Assembly (NCBI GenBank): GCA_036563665.1 | Contig: DATCLY010000041.1 | Coordinates: 1 to 64,000, forward strand | From: FEN-1219 sp036563665 | Lineage (GTDB): Bacteria; Pseudomonadota; Gammaproteobacteria; Steroidobacterales; Rariloculaceae | DNA length: 64,000 nt | Reading direction: 5' to 3' | In this document: piece by piece, positions 53,833 to 62,034 of the stretch | Numbering within the stretch: position 1 is the first letter of the stretch | How the letters are laid out: the number at the start of each line of letters is the position of its first letter | Program-made: the position numbers and the translations under genes | The notes under the pieces: model-generated | Told to the model about the DNA's origin: nothing | What the model saw: the letters and a program-made list of their open reading frames with translations, nothing else | The model's database searches: none

Positions 53833-54441
53833 TCAGTCCTCCGTCGCCGCGAGCCCCGGCCAGCGCCGCACCAGCGGCGAGTCGATGCCGAAGAGGTCGA
53901 GCACCCGGCCGACCGTCTGATCCACCATCTCCTCGAGGCTGTCGAGCTTCGCGTAGAACGCGGGCAGCGGCGGGAAGATCACGCCGCCCATCTCCGTGAC
54001 GGCCACCATGTTGCGCAGGTGCGTGAGGTTGAGCGGCGTCTCGCGCACCAGCAGCACCAGCCGGCGCCGCTCCTTGAGCGTGACGTCGGCCGCCCGGCTC
54101 ACGAGGTTGTCGGTGACGCCCGTGGCGATGGCGGCCAGCGTTTTCACCGAGCACGGCGCCACGATCATGCCGTCCGTGCGGAACGAGCCGCTCGCGATGC
54201 TCGCGCCGATGTCGCGCTCGGAGTGAGCCACGTCCGCGAGCGCCTCCACGTCGTCGCGCTTCAAGCCGAGCTCGGCGGCCACGTTGAGCGCGCCCCCGCG
54301 CGAGACGACGACGTGCGTCTCGACGTCGGGCTCGCGCTTCAGCTCCTCGAGCAGCCGCACGCCGTAGATGACGCCCGTCGCGCCCGTGATCGCCACGATG
54401 ATGCGCCGCCTGGCGGCGTTGCCCGCTGCTTCCGTTATCAT
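53833..54441 (-). CDS. ubiX: Flavin prenyltransferase UbiX
   Basis: A 202-residue flavoprotein that makes prenylated FMN for UbiD-type decarboxylases. The N-terminal FMN loop ITGATGVIYGVRLLEEL, the SGSFRTDGMIVAPCSVKTLAAIATG region and the RETPLNLTHLRNM segment are typical. Prenyl-FMN serves ubiquinone synthesis and also aromatic acid decarboxylases, which would fit the ring-cleavage genes from 56322 onwards. No UbiD is present here. It is divergent from modB with 65 bases between. Confidence 0.95.
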   Translation of the reverse strand: MITEAAGNAARRRIIVAITGATGVIYGVRLLEELKREPDVETHVVVSRGGALNVAAELGLKRDDVEALADVAHSERDIGASIASGSFRTDGMIVAPCSVKTLAAIATGVTDNLVSRAADVTLKERRRLVLLVRETPLNLTHLRNMVAVTEMGGVIFPPLPAFYAKLDSLEEMVDQTVGRVLDLFGIDSPLVRRWPGLAATED

Positions 54442-54506
54442 TGCGCGACCCGCCGTGCGAGCGGCGGCGCCAGCATAACACGCCAGCGCAGCGGCCGGAG
54501 ATTCGC

Positions 54507-55184
54507 ATGGGGGAACTCGACCTCGGTCCGGTTTGGCTGAGCCTCGAGCTCGCGGCCGTGACCGTCGTCGTGCTGCTCCTGATCGCGACGCCGCTCGCCT
54601 GGTGGCTAGCGTTCACGCGCACGCCCGCGCGCACGGCCGTCGAGGCCGTGGTCGCGCTGCCGCTCGTGCTGCCGCCCACCGTGCTCGGGTTCTACCTGCT
54701 GATCCTGCTCGGGCCCGCGGGCCCCATCGGCTCCCTGTGGGTGGACCTCACGGACACCACGCTGACGTTCTCGTTCGCCGGGCTCGTGGTCGCCTCGGTG
54801 CTCTACTCGCTGCCCTTCGCCGTGCAGCCGCTGCAGAGCGCGTTCGAGGCCGTGGGACGCGCGCCGCTCGAGGCCGCGGCCACGCTCGGGGCGAGCCCGC
54901 TCGAGGCGTTCTTCCGCGTGGCGTCGCCGCTGGCGCTGCGCGGCTACGTGTCGGCCGCCGTGCTCTCCTTCGCCCACACCATCGGCGAGTTCGGCGTGGT
55001 GCTCATGGTGGGCGGCAATATCCCGGGCAGCACGAAGGTGGTCTCCATCGCCATCTTCGAGCACGTGGAGACGCTCGACTACGCGTCGGCGCACGTGCTG
55101 TCGGCAGGGCTGCTCGTGTTCTCGTTCCTCGTGCTGCTCGCCGTGTACCTGCTGAACCGGCGGCTCAAGCTCGGGCGGCTGTGA
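54507..55184 (+). CDS. modB: Molybdate ABC transporter permease ModB
   Basis: A 225-residue permease with five or six helices. The family segments LPLVLPPTVLGFYLL and the coupling loop LEAAATLGASPLEAFFRVASPLALRG are present. TIGEFGVVLMVGGNIPG marks the molybdate/tungstate group. GGAG lies six bases before the ATG. Its stop overlaps modC (GTGA). The binding protein ModA is not encoded next to it. Confidence 0.92.
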   Translation: MGELDLGPVWLSLELAAVTVVVLLLIATPLAWWLAFTRTPARTAVEAVVALPLVLPPTVLGFYLLILLGPAGPIGSLWVDLTDTTLTFSFAGLVVASVLYSLPFAVQPLQSAFEAVGRAPLEAAATLGASPLEAFFRVASPLALRGYVSAAVLSFAHTIGEFGVVLMVGGNIPGSTKVVSIAIFEHVETLDYASAHVLSAGLLVFSFLVLLAVYLLNRRLKLGRL

Positions 55185-56251
55185 CGGCGGCGCGTCTCGA
55201 CATCGCGGTCTCGCTGTCGCGGCCGTCGTTCTCGCTGGTGGTGCAGGAGACGCTGCACTGCGAGGGCATCACCGCCATCATCGGCCCGAACGGCTCGGGC
55301 AAGACCACGCTGCTTCGGATCCTCGCGGGCCTCGAGCAGGGCGCGAGCGGACGCGTGTCCTTCGAGAACGAGTACTGGCAGCTCGGCAAGCACCGCGTGC
55401 CGCCGCACAAGCGCGGCGTCGGCTACGTGTTCCAGGAGGGGCGGCTGTTCCCGCACCTCACCGTGGAGGGCAACCTCAAGTTCGCCCGTCCGCGGCCGGA
55501 CGGCCCCCGCTTCGCGTTCGACGAGATCGTGCGGGCGCTCAAGCTCGAGGGTCTCCTCGCGCGACGCCCCGCCACGCTCTCCGGCGGCGAGCAGCAGCGC
55601 GTTGCGATCGGCCGCGCGCTGCTGCGTGCGCCGCGCCTGCTGCTCATGGACGAGCCGGTGTCGGCGCTCGACACGGCGAGCAAGCGGGAGATCCTGCCGT
55701 ACATCGAGGCGCTGCCGCAGACCTTCGGCGTGCCCGTGCTCTACGTGACGCACGACCTCGACGAGGCCGCGCGCGTCGCCCGGGAAGTGTGGGCGCTCGC
55801 GGACGGGCGCACGGCGGCCCGCGGCGACGCGGCGGAGGTGCTGGAGCGCATCGATCTCTGGCCCCCCGCCGCGGGCGCAGAGGCGGGCGCCGTGCTGCGG
55901 GCCACGGTGCTCGAGCGAGAGCACGGCATGGCCACGCTCGGGCTCGGCGAGCAGACGCTGCGCATCCCGTTCGCCGCCGGCGACCCGCGCACCACCGTGC
56001 GGCTGCGCGTGCACGCCCGCGACGTCGCCATCGCCACGCGCCGGCCCGAGGGCCTGAGCATCCGCAACGTGCTGGCCGCCGAGATCCTGCGCATCGACGA
56101 GGCGGACGAGGTCCACGTCGAGGTGCTCCTCGCCGTGGACGATCAGCGGCTGCGGGCGAGCATCACCCGCGAGGCGCTCGCCGAGCTCGGCCTCGAGCCG
56201 GGCCGGCGGGTCTTCGCGCTCGTGAAGAGCGTCGCGCTCGAAGGGCTTTGA
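55181..56251 (+). CDS. modC: Molybdate ABC transporter ATPase ModC
   Basis: A 356-residue ATPase with Walker A GPNGSGKTT, signature LSGGEQQRV and Walker B LLLMDEPVSALD. The segment GYVFQEGRLFPHLTV is typical of ModC. The C-terminal part (about 290-352) is a molybdate-binding TOBE domain (LSIRNVLAAEILRI, then LEPGRRVFALVKSVAL). The GTG at 55181 overlaps modB. With modB it brings molybdate to the cofactor route served by moeA. Confidence 0.93.
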   Translation: MTAARLDIAVSLSRPSFSLVVQETLHCEGITAIIGPNGSGKTTLLRILAGLEQGASGRVSFENEYWQLGKHRVPPHKRGVGYVFQEGRLFPHLTVEGNLKFARPRPDGPRFAFDEIVRALKLEGLLARRPATLSGGEQQRVAIGRALLRAPRLLLMDEPVSALDTASKREILPYIEALPQTFGVPVLYVTHDLDEAARVAREVWALADGRTAARGDAAEVLERIDLWPPAAGAEAGAVLRATVLEREHGMATLGLGEQTLRIPFAAGDPRTTVRLRVHARDVAIATRRPEGLSIRNVLAAEILRIDEADEVHVEVLLAVDDQRLRASITREALAELGLEPGRRVFALVKSVALEGL

Positions 56252-56321
56252 GGCCGGAACGCGCCGGGTACCGTCGCGGGCCGCCGGAGCCCGGCTCGCG
56301 CCGCGGTATGATGGACGCGTC

Positions 56322-57269
56322 ATGTGTATCACCAACCTCGATTCCGCGCTGTTCGGCGTGGAGGACATGGAGACCTGCCGCCGCTTCTGGACGGACTTCG
56401 GCCTCACGGAGTCGCCGGACGAGCCCGGCACCTTCAGCGCCGCGGACGGCTCGACCGTGGTGCTGCGCCCGGCGGACGATCCGCGCCTGCCGCCCGCCGT
56501 CGAGCCGGGCGCCACGCTGCGCGAGCCCACGTTCGGCGTGCGCTCGAAGGCCCACCTCGAGGCGATCGCCTCGGAGCTTGCGCGCGACCGCGACGTCGTG
56601 GAGGACGAAAACGGCACGCTGCACACGCTCGATCCCCTCGGGTTTCGGATCGCGTTCCGCGTGGCGCGCCGCCGGCCCGTGGTGGCGCCGGAGCTCAAGT
56701 TCAACATCCCGGGGCGGCCGGACCGGCTGAACACGCGGGGCCAGTTCTTCTCCTCCGCGCGCCCGCTCGAGATGACGCACACCGTGTTCATGGTCGACGA
56801 CCCCGACACGGCCGTGGCCTTCTACACCGAGCGGCTGGGCTTCATCGTGAGCGACTGCTACCCGGGCCGCGGCTACTTCCTGCGCGGCGGCGCCTCCAAC
56901 CACCACCACGACCTGTTCCTGCTGAACGTGGGCAAGCGGCGCGGCTTCCACCACCTCGCGTTCGAGCTCGGCAGTATCCACGAGCTCTTCGGCGGGGGGC
57001 TCAACATGACGCGGCGCGGCTGGAAGACGGCGCTGGGCCCGGGCCGCCACCCCATCTCGTCTTGTTATTTCTGGTACTTCCACAGCCCTTCGGGCGGGGC
57101 GGCAGAGTACGACTTCGACTCGGACGTGGTCGACGAGCGCTGGGTGCCCGGCACGTTCGAGCAGACGCCGGAGCGCTTCGCGGAGTGGTGCCTGGCGGAA
57201 GGGCTCGCGGATTCTTTGCTCTACAAAGGTGTCCAAACCGCCGACACCATCAAGCGCAAGGGCGGCTGA
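56322..57269 (+). CDS. VOC-family extradiol dioxygenase-like protein
   Basis: A 315-residue protein with two vicinal-oxygen-chelate modules, as in type I extradiol dioxygenases. The second module carries the metal ligands: His in EMTHTVFMVDD, His in GFHHLAFEL and Glu in GGAAEYDFD. Such enzymes open catechol rings with Fe(II) and oxygen. It precedes the LigA- and LigB-like genes in the same direction, so it probably serves the same aromatic pathway, but its own substrate is unknown. It could also be a non-dioxygenase VOC protein. Confidence 0.82.
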   Translation: MCITNLDSALFGVEDMETCRRFWTDFGLTESPDEPGTFSAADGSTVVLRPADDPRLPPAVEPGATLREPTFGVRSKAHLEAIASELARDRDVVEDENGTLHTLDPLGFRIAFRVARRRPVVAPELKFNIPGRPDRLNTRGQFFSSARPLEMTHTVFMVDDPDTAVAFYTERLGFIVSDCYPGRGYFLRGGASNHHHDLFLLNVGKRRGFHHLAFELGSIHELFGGGLNMTRRGWKTALGPGRHPISSCYFWYFHSPSGGAAEYDFDSDVVDERWVPGTFEQTPERFAEWCLAEGLADSLLYKGVQTADTIKRKGG

Positions 57270-57348
57270 GGGCCACCCTTCGGACTTCCGCAGTCGCCGA
57301 ACCGCGCGGTTCGGCTAGAATGCGCGTTCCGCAGCAGCGAGTGCCACC

Positions 57349-57744
57349 ATGAGCAGAAGAGTCGAGGAGTACGAGGACATTCCGGGCACCTGGGTGTTCG
57401 ACGCCCAGCGCGCCCGCAAGGGCTACCATCTCAACGCGTTTCTCTACTCCCTCATGAAGCCCGAGAACCGCGCCGAGTTCAAAGCCGACGAGCGCAAGTA
57501 CCTCATGAAGTTTCCGATGAGCGAGGAGCAACGCGAGGCCGTGCTGAAGCGCGACTGGAACCGGCTGCTCGAGCTCGGAGGCGTCTCGTACGCGCTCGCG
57601 AAGCTCGCGTTCACGGACGGGAAGTCCTACCAGTACATGGCGTCGCAGATGGTCGGCGTCCCCGAAGAGGAATACGTGAAGATGATGCTGTCGGGCGGGC
57701 GCAAGCCCGACGGCTGGCGCTCGAAGTCGGAGAGGAACGTCTGA
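57349..57744 (+). CDS. ligA: Protocatechuate 4,5-dioxygenase alpha-subunit-like protein
   Basis: A 131-residue helical protein of the LigA family. Landmarks are GTWVFDAQRARKGYHLN, FMSEEQ-type context (KFPMSEEQREAVLKRDW) and NRLLELGGVSYALAKLAF. LigA forms the lid over the catalytic LigB subunit. It overlaps the following LigB-like gene by one base (TGATG). Related alpha subunits also serve gallate and other dihydroxybenzoates, so the exact substrate is open. Confidence 0.87.
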   Translation: MSRRVEEYEDIPGTWVFDAQRARKGYHLNAFLYSLMKPENRAEFKADERKYLMKFPMSEEQREAVLKRDWNRLLELGGVSYALAKLAFTDGKSYQYMASQMVGVPEEEYVKMMLSGGRKPDGWRSKSERNV

Positions 57745-58583
57745 TGGCAAAGATCATCGCCGGAGTCGGCACGTCGCACACGCCCGCGATCGGCGCCGCC
57801 GTGGACAACGGCCGCACGAACGAGCCGTACTGGGCGCCGCTGTTCAAGGGCTACGAGCCGGCGAAGAAGTGGATGGCCGAGACCAGGCCGGACGTGGCGA
57901 TCATCGTCTACAACGACCACGTCAACGCGTTCGACTTCAAGATCATCCCTACGTTCGCCATCGGCTGCGCCGAGGAGTTCCCCATCGCGGACGAGGGCTG
58001 GGGCCCGCGTCCGGTGCCCGTGGTGAAGGGCTACCCCGAGCTCGCGGCGCATCTCGTGCAGTCGCTCGTCCTCGACGAGTTCGACATCACCATCGTCAAC
58101 GAGATGCAGGTGGACCACGGCCTCACCGTGCCGATGACGCTGCTCTTCGGCCAGCCGAAGGCCTGGCCCGTGCGCGTGATCCCCATCGCCGTGAACGTGA
58201 TCCAGTATCCGGCGCCCACGGGCAACCGCTGCTATCAGCTCGGCAAGGCGATCCGCAAGGCCGTCGAGAGCTGGGACGAGGATCTGCGCATCGTGATCTT
58301 CGGCACGGGCGGCATGTCGCACCAGATCCAGGGGCCGCGCGCGGGGCTCATCAATCAGGAGTTCGACAAGCGGTTCCTCGACGACCTCACGCGCGATCCG
58401 GAGCGGCTCGCGCGCATCCCGCCGATCGAGTACCTGCGCGAGGCCGGCGCCGAGGCGATCGAGCTCGTGATGTGGCTGATCATGCGCGGCGCGCTCGGCG
58501 CCAACGTGCGCGAGGTGTACCGCTTCTATCACGTGCCGGCATCGTCCACCGGCGTGGGCAACATCATCCTCGAAGCCGCCTGA
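57744..58583 (+). CDS. ligB: Protocatechuate 4,5-dioxygenase beta-subunit-like protein
   Basis: A 279-residue catalytic subunit of the type II extradiol class. Visible residues include the N-terminal His in GVGTSHTPAIG, the VYNDHVNAFDFK segment with the second His, the acidic metal ligand region QVDHGL, and GTGGMSHQIQGPRAG near the C-terminus. It opens protocatechuate or a related ring with Fe(II). The partner LigA-like gene precedes it. The product would feed the LigI-type lactonase that ends at 63862, if a dehydrogenase (LigC) exists elsewhere. Confidence 0.9.
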   Translation: MAKIIAGVGTSHTPAIGAAVDNGRTNEPYWAPLFKGYEPAKKWMAETRPDVAIIVYNDHVNAFDFKIIPTFAIGCAEEFPIADEGWGPRPVPVVKGYPELAAHLVQSLVLDEFDITIVNEMQVDHGLTVPMTLLFGQPKAWPVRVIPIAVNVIQYPAPTGNRCYQLGKAIRKAVESWDEDLRIVIFGTGGMSHQIQGPRAGLINQEFDKRFLDDLTRDPERLARIPPIEYLREAGAEAIELVMWLIMRGALGANVREVYRFYHVPASSTGVGNIILEAA

Positions 58584-58661
58584 CGGCGCGCGCAGCCGAC
58601 TTCGCGCCGGCGACCGACCGGCGACGCGCGTGCGTCGATCGGGCCGCCGGCGCGTGCCGAC

Positions 58662-59144
58662 TCAGGGTTTCGTGGCCGTGTCCCAGTGCTCCACGATCTT
58701 GCCGTCGGCGATGCGGAACATGTCGAACCACGTGGTCGTGTAGGGGTTGCCGTCCTTGTCCACGCCTTCGCGCACGAGGGCGAGCACGACCAGGTCGCGC
58801 TCCGCGACGATCGACACCAGGCGGTCGATGTAGTCCTTGACCTCCGTGGGCTGCCGGCCGGCGGCGCGGAAGTACGCCTTCACGCCTTCGAGCCCCGTCT
58901 CTGCGTTGGGATTGTGCTGGTGGTACTCGGGCGCGAGGTACTTGTCGGCGTCGTCGATGCGGCCGGCCTGCAGGAAGTGGCGCCACATGTCCCACACGAG
59001 CTTCTTGTTCGCGGCGAGCTGTGGGTCGTCGCTCTCGAGCAAGGCCTTCTGGGCCTCGGGCGGCAGCGCGACGACGGGCTCGGCCGCCTGGGTGGCTGCG
59101 GCGGATAGGGCAAGAAGGGCGGCGGTGCCGGCGAGTAGTCTCAT
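58662..59144 (-). CDS. Secreted NTF2/SnoaL-like protein
   Basis: A 160-residue protein with a signal peptide (about 1-20, ending ATQAAEP). The rest is a cone-shaped NTF2-like fold: HFLQAGRIDDADKYLAPEYHQHNP, then GVDKDGNPYTTTWFDMFRIADGKIVEHWD. Such proteins bind small hydrophobic ligands or act as hydratases/cyclases, and many have no known reaction. It lies convergent to the ligAB genes. The gap 59145-59304 shows no other feature. Confidence 0.8.
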   Translation of the reverse strand: MRLLAGTAALLALSAAATQAAEPVVALPPEAQKALLESDDPQLAANKKLVWDMWRHFLQAGRIDDADKYLAPEYHQHNPNAETGLEGVKAYFRAAGRQPTEVKDYIDRLVSIVAERDLVVLALVREGVDKDGNPYTTTWFDMFRIADGKIVEHWDTATKP

Positions 59145-59304
59145 GGCAAGATCCCCCTGATCGGGTTGTTGTACGGGCGGTAGAAGCCGAAGCTCCGACT
59201 ATATCAAGACCGCCCGCTTCCTGGCGCGACGCGCCGGCCTCGTTGTGCCGCCCCGCGCGCGGGCGTACAGTTCCCGCGCCAGCAGTCAGCGGAAGGAACG
59301 ACCC

Positions 59305-59808
59305 ATGCGACGATTGGCCGTACCGCTCGCGCTCCTCGCCTCCGGCGCCGCGTGGGGCGAGCCCGAGTACACCCGCATCGAGCTCGAGATCGATGTCGCG
59401 AGACCCGCCGCGGAGGTATGGGCGAAGGTCGGCGGTTATTGCGACATCGAGCAATGGCTCGGCGTGGAGTGCGAGATCACGTCGGGAGACGGCGGCATGG
59501 GCACGGTCCGCGTGCTCGCCGGCGGGCGCGTCACCGAGATCCTCGTGGCGCAGACCGAGCTCTCGTACGGCTACACGCAGCCCGCGCGCCCGGGCGAGTT
59601 CTACAACCTCTATCACGGCTTCATGGAAGCGCGGCCGGTCACGGACACCACGTCCAAGCTGCTCTACACGCTCGTCTACGACATCTCCGACAAGCCCGAT
59701 CAGGCGGCCAAGGACGCCGATATCGCGCGGCGGCGCGGGATGTTCGAGACGGCGCTCAGGAACATGAAGGCGATCGCGGAAGGCACCGCGCCCGCCGCGG
59801 CGCGGTGA
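59305..59808 (+). CDS. Secreted SRPBCC (START-like) protein
   Basis: A 167-residue protein with a short signal peptide (1-18, ending AAWGEP). The body resembles the SRPBCC/polyketide cyclase fold (TRIELEIDVARPAAEVWAKV, TSKLLYTLVYDI), which encloses a hydrophobic pocket. The ATG at 59305 follows GGAAGGAACG. A role in binding or handling aromatic compounds is possible from context only. It is followed seven bases later by a probable broken gene. Confidence 0.8.
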   Translation: MRRLAVPLALLASGAAWGEPEYTRIELEIDVARPAAEVWAKVGGYCDIEQWLGVECEITSGDGGMGTVRVLAGGRVTEILVAQTELSYGYTQPARPGEFYNLYHGFMEARPVTDTTSKLLYTLVYDISDKPDQAAKDADIARRRGMFETALRNMKAIAEGTAPAAAR

Positions 59809-59815
59809 TGCCTAG

Positions 59816-59973
59816 ATGAGGACGTTCCTCGCGGGCATCGCGTGGCTCGCCGCCACGGCGTCCGCCCAGACACCCGCCGCGGTCCCGCCCGACGACGCGA
59901 CGTGTACGAGAAGATCGGGCCCGGGGAGTGGCGCATCGCGTCGCGCACTGGCGTGCCGCCCGAAGCGCCCTGA
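59816..59973 (+). pseudogene. Small secreted-protein gene broken by a frameshift
   Basis: A signal-peptide-like start at 59816 (MRTFLAGIAWLAATASAQ) runs seven bases after the SRPBCC gene. At about 59898 the protein-like reading jumps by one base to DVYEKIGPGEWRIASRTGVP, ending at a TGA at 59971-59973. The original frame instead continues as low-complexity Arg-rich sequence. A single lost or gained base explains this, so it is either a recent pseudogene or a sequencing error. The intact protein would be about 52 residues. Confidence 0.5.
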
Positions 59974-60068
59974 CGAGCGGCGGCACGGCGCCGGTTGCCG
60001 CCGCCCGAACGCGCCTTCACCGCTGCACCGTTGCCCGCGGCGCAACACCTCGGCCATAGTCCAAAGCC

Positions 60069-60866
60069 ATGGACGCAGAGCACTTTTTCCGTGCGGGCTG
60101 GGTCCGGTTTCCCTACGACCCGGCCGTCGCCGACTGGGCGGCGCGTGCACGCCCCGTGGCGGACGCCTGCATCGCCGATCCCGAGCAGCGTGCCCGCTGG
60201 CTGCGCTGTGACGGCACCTGGTTCGCCGGGGTCAAGGTCTTCCCGAACGATGCGACGGGCGCCGTGCCGGCAGCGCAGGTGCCGCCGCTCGCGGGCACGC
60301 CCGTGCGGTTCATCTCCGAGGCGCTCGGGCTCGAGGGCTTCGCATGGGACGCGGGCCAGGTGTCGGCCTGCTTCCCGGGCTATCCCCGTCCCTCGCCCGG
60401 CGAGTCGCCCGCCGCGTTCCGCTTCCGGCGCGACCGCGATGCGGCGCACGTCGACGGCCTGCGGCGCTTCGACGGCCGGCGACGGCGGCTCGGGGAGGCG
60501 CACGGCTTCATCCTCGGCCTGCCGCTGACGGAGGCTTCCGCCGAGGCGGCGCCCCTGGTGGTGTGGGAGGGCTCGCACGAGATCGTCCGGCGCGCGCTGC
60601 GCGCGCGCCTCGAGGGGGTGCCGCTCGACCGCTGGCCGGACGAGGATCTCACGGACACCTACGTGGCGGCGCGGCGCGAGTGCTTCGAGCGCTGCCGGCG
60701 CGTGCCGGTGCCTGCCCGCCCGGGCGAGTCTTATCTGATCCACCGGCTGGCGTTGCACGGCGTGGCGCCGTGGGCGGCGGGGGCCGAGGGGGAGCGCGTG
60801 ATCGTCTACTTTCGGCCCGACCCGTTTCCCGGCGCCGATCGGAGCTGGTGGCTCGCCCGAAGGTAG
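60069..60866 (+). CDS. Phytanoyl-CoA dioxygenase-like Fe(II)/2-oxoglutarate oxygenase
   Basis: A 265-residue protein of the PhyH type. It shows H127-x-D129 (DAAHVDGLRR), a later His in YLIHRLALHGVAPW (225 or 230) and a following Arg in VIVYFRPDP, the usual iron and 2-oxoglutarate ligands. The substrate is unknown. Its end is separated from the convergent dienelactone hydrolase by REP-like hairpins. The ATG at 60069 has no strong ribosome site but suits the domain start. Confidence 0.78.
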   Translation: MDAEHFFRAGWVRFPYDPAVADWAARARPVADACIADPEQRARWLRCDGTWFAGVKVFPNDATGAVPAAQVPPLAGTPVRFISEALGLEGFAWDAGQVSACFPGYPRPSPGESPAAFRFRRDRDAAHVDGLRRFDGRRRRLGEAHGFILGLPLTEASAEAAPLVVWEGSHEIVRRALRARLEGVPLDRWPDEDLTDTYVAARRECFERCRRVPVPARPGESYLIHRLALHGVAPWAAGAEGERVIVYFRPDPFPGADRSWWLARR

Positions 60867-60899
60867 GAGCTGCGGGGCGTCTCGGGCGCCACCGAAGAA

Positions 60900-60965
60900 G
60901 ATCGCGGCTGGAACGCCGCTCCCACCGGTGAACGAAGCCTGTGGGAGCGCCTTTCCAGGCGCGAT
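60900..60965. repeat. Paired REP-like hairpins between convergent genes
   Basis: Two facing units occur: GCGGCTGGAACGCCGCTCCC, then GTGGGAGCGCCTTTCCAGGC. They lie between the convergent ends of the PhyH-like gene and the dienelactone hydrolase gene, as seen at 2627-2702. They may stop transcription from both sides. Confidence 0.75.
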
Positions 60966-61012
60966 GTTACGCGGCGGGGACCGCAGCGCCGCGGTCCCCG
61001 CCGCACGCGCGC

Positions 61013-61858
61013 TTACGCGAGCGCGCGCTCGAACAGCGCCAGCATCCGCGCCCAGGCGCGCTCGGCCTGCTCCATGTCGTACACCTGCGTGTCCGGCGGG
61101 CACCAGCCGTGCGCGGCCGGATACACCTCGATCTCCGCCTGCAGATTCGCGGCCCTGAACGCCTCGCGCAGCACGTTCTTGGTCTCGGGCTCGCGCATGT
61201 CGTCGTTCTCGGCGATGGCGATGAGGAACTGCGCCTTCATCTGCGGGATCAGCAGGTGCGGGCTGTCCGGGTTGTTCGTGACGAGCCCGCCGCCGTGGAA
61301 GGAGCCCGCCGCCCCCACGCGGTCCGGCACGGCGGCCGCCGTGCGCATGACGATCGGCCCGCCCATGCAGTAGCCGATTGTCCCGACCTTGCGGTTCGTG
61401 TCGACCTCGGGCCGCGAGTCGAGCCAGGCGATGAACGCCTTCGCGTCCGTGGTGTGCGTGGTCGCGTTCAGCGCCTGCGCGAGCGGCAGCACGTCGGGGA
61501 TCGGCGTATTGGCACCGTTCGGCGCGGTGGGCGCCTTCATCTGGCGGTAGAAGGGATTCACGACGAGCACGCTGTAGCCCTCCTCCGCGAGCCGCTTGCC
61601 CATCTGCCGCATCGCGGGACGCAGCCCGAAGATGTCGGGCCACACGAGCACGGCCGGGTGCCTGCCGGTGGTGGGGCACACGAAATACGCGTCGCACTCC
61701 CCGTCCGGCGTCTTGATCGTGACGTCGCTCTCCTTGACGTCCACGGCATGCGCCGAGCGCGGCAGCATCATGGCCACGCCCACCGCGGCCGCGAGCGCAC
61801 CTACGTCGCGGCGCGAGTACTTCTTCAGATCCTCATAGAAATGGACTTGGTCGCACAT
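61013..61858 (-). CDS. Exported dienelactone hydrolase family protein
   Basis: A 281-residue alpha/beta hydrolase with a Tat-type signal (KYSRRDVGALAAAVG, cleavage near SAHAVD). The dienelactone hydrolase triad is present: Cys 164 (GYCMGGP), Asp 219 or 220 (AENDD) and His 250 (AAHGW). The family hydrolyses lactones such as dienelactone in aromatic degradation, though relatives act on other esters. GGAGG lies six bases before the ATG at 61856-61858. The gap 61859-62034 between this and the next gene shows nothing. Confidence 0.87.
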   Translation of the reverse strand: MCDQVHFYEDLKKYSRRDVGALAAAVGVAMMLPRSAHAVDVKESDVTIKTPDGECDAYFVCPTTGRHPAVLVWPDIFGLRPAMRQMGKRLAEEGYSVLVVNPFYRQMKAPTAPNGANTPIPDVLPLAQALNATTHTTDAKAFIAWLDSRPEVDTNRKVGTIGYCMGGPIVMRTAAAVPDRVGAAGSFHGGGLVTNNPDSPHLLIPQMKAQFLIAIAENDDMREPETKNVLREAFRAANLQAEIEVYPAAHGWCPPDTQVYDMEQAERAWARMLALFERALA

Positions 61859-62034
61859 GCAGTGCCTCCTGCTGTTGTTGTTGGTAGCGCCGTTGTTCGG
61901 GCGCCGCTGCGGGGAATATACCGTCGCGCGGATGTGAGCGCGAACGGCGACGCCCGGCACGCGGCCTCGACCACCGAGCGCCGCCTCGAGCGCGCCCGGC
62001 GGCGGCCCCGCGCCGCCGCCGGGCGCGCCGTGGC

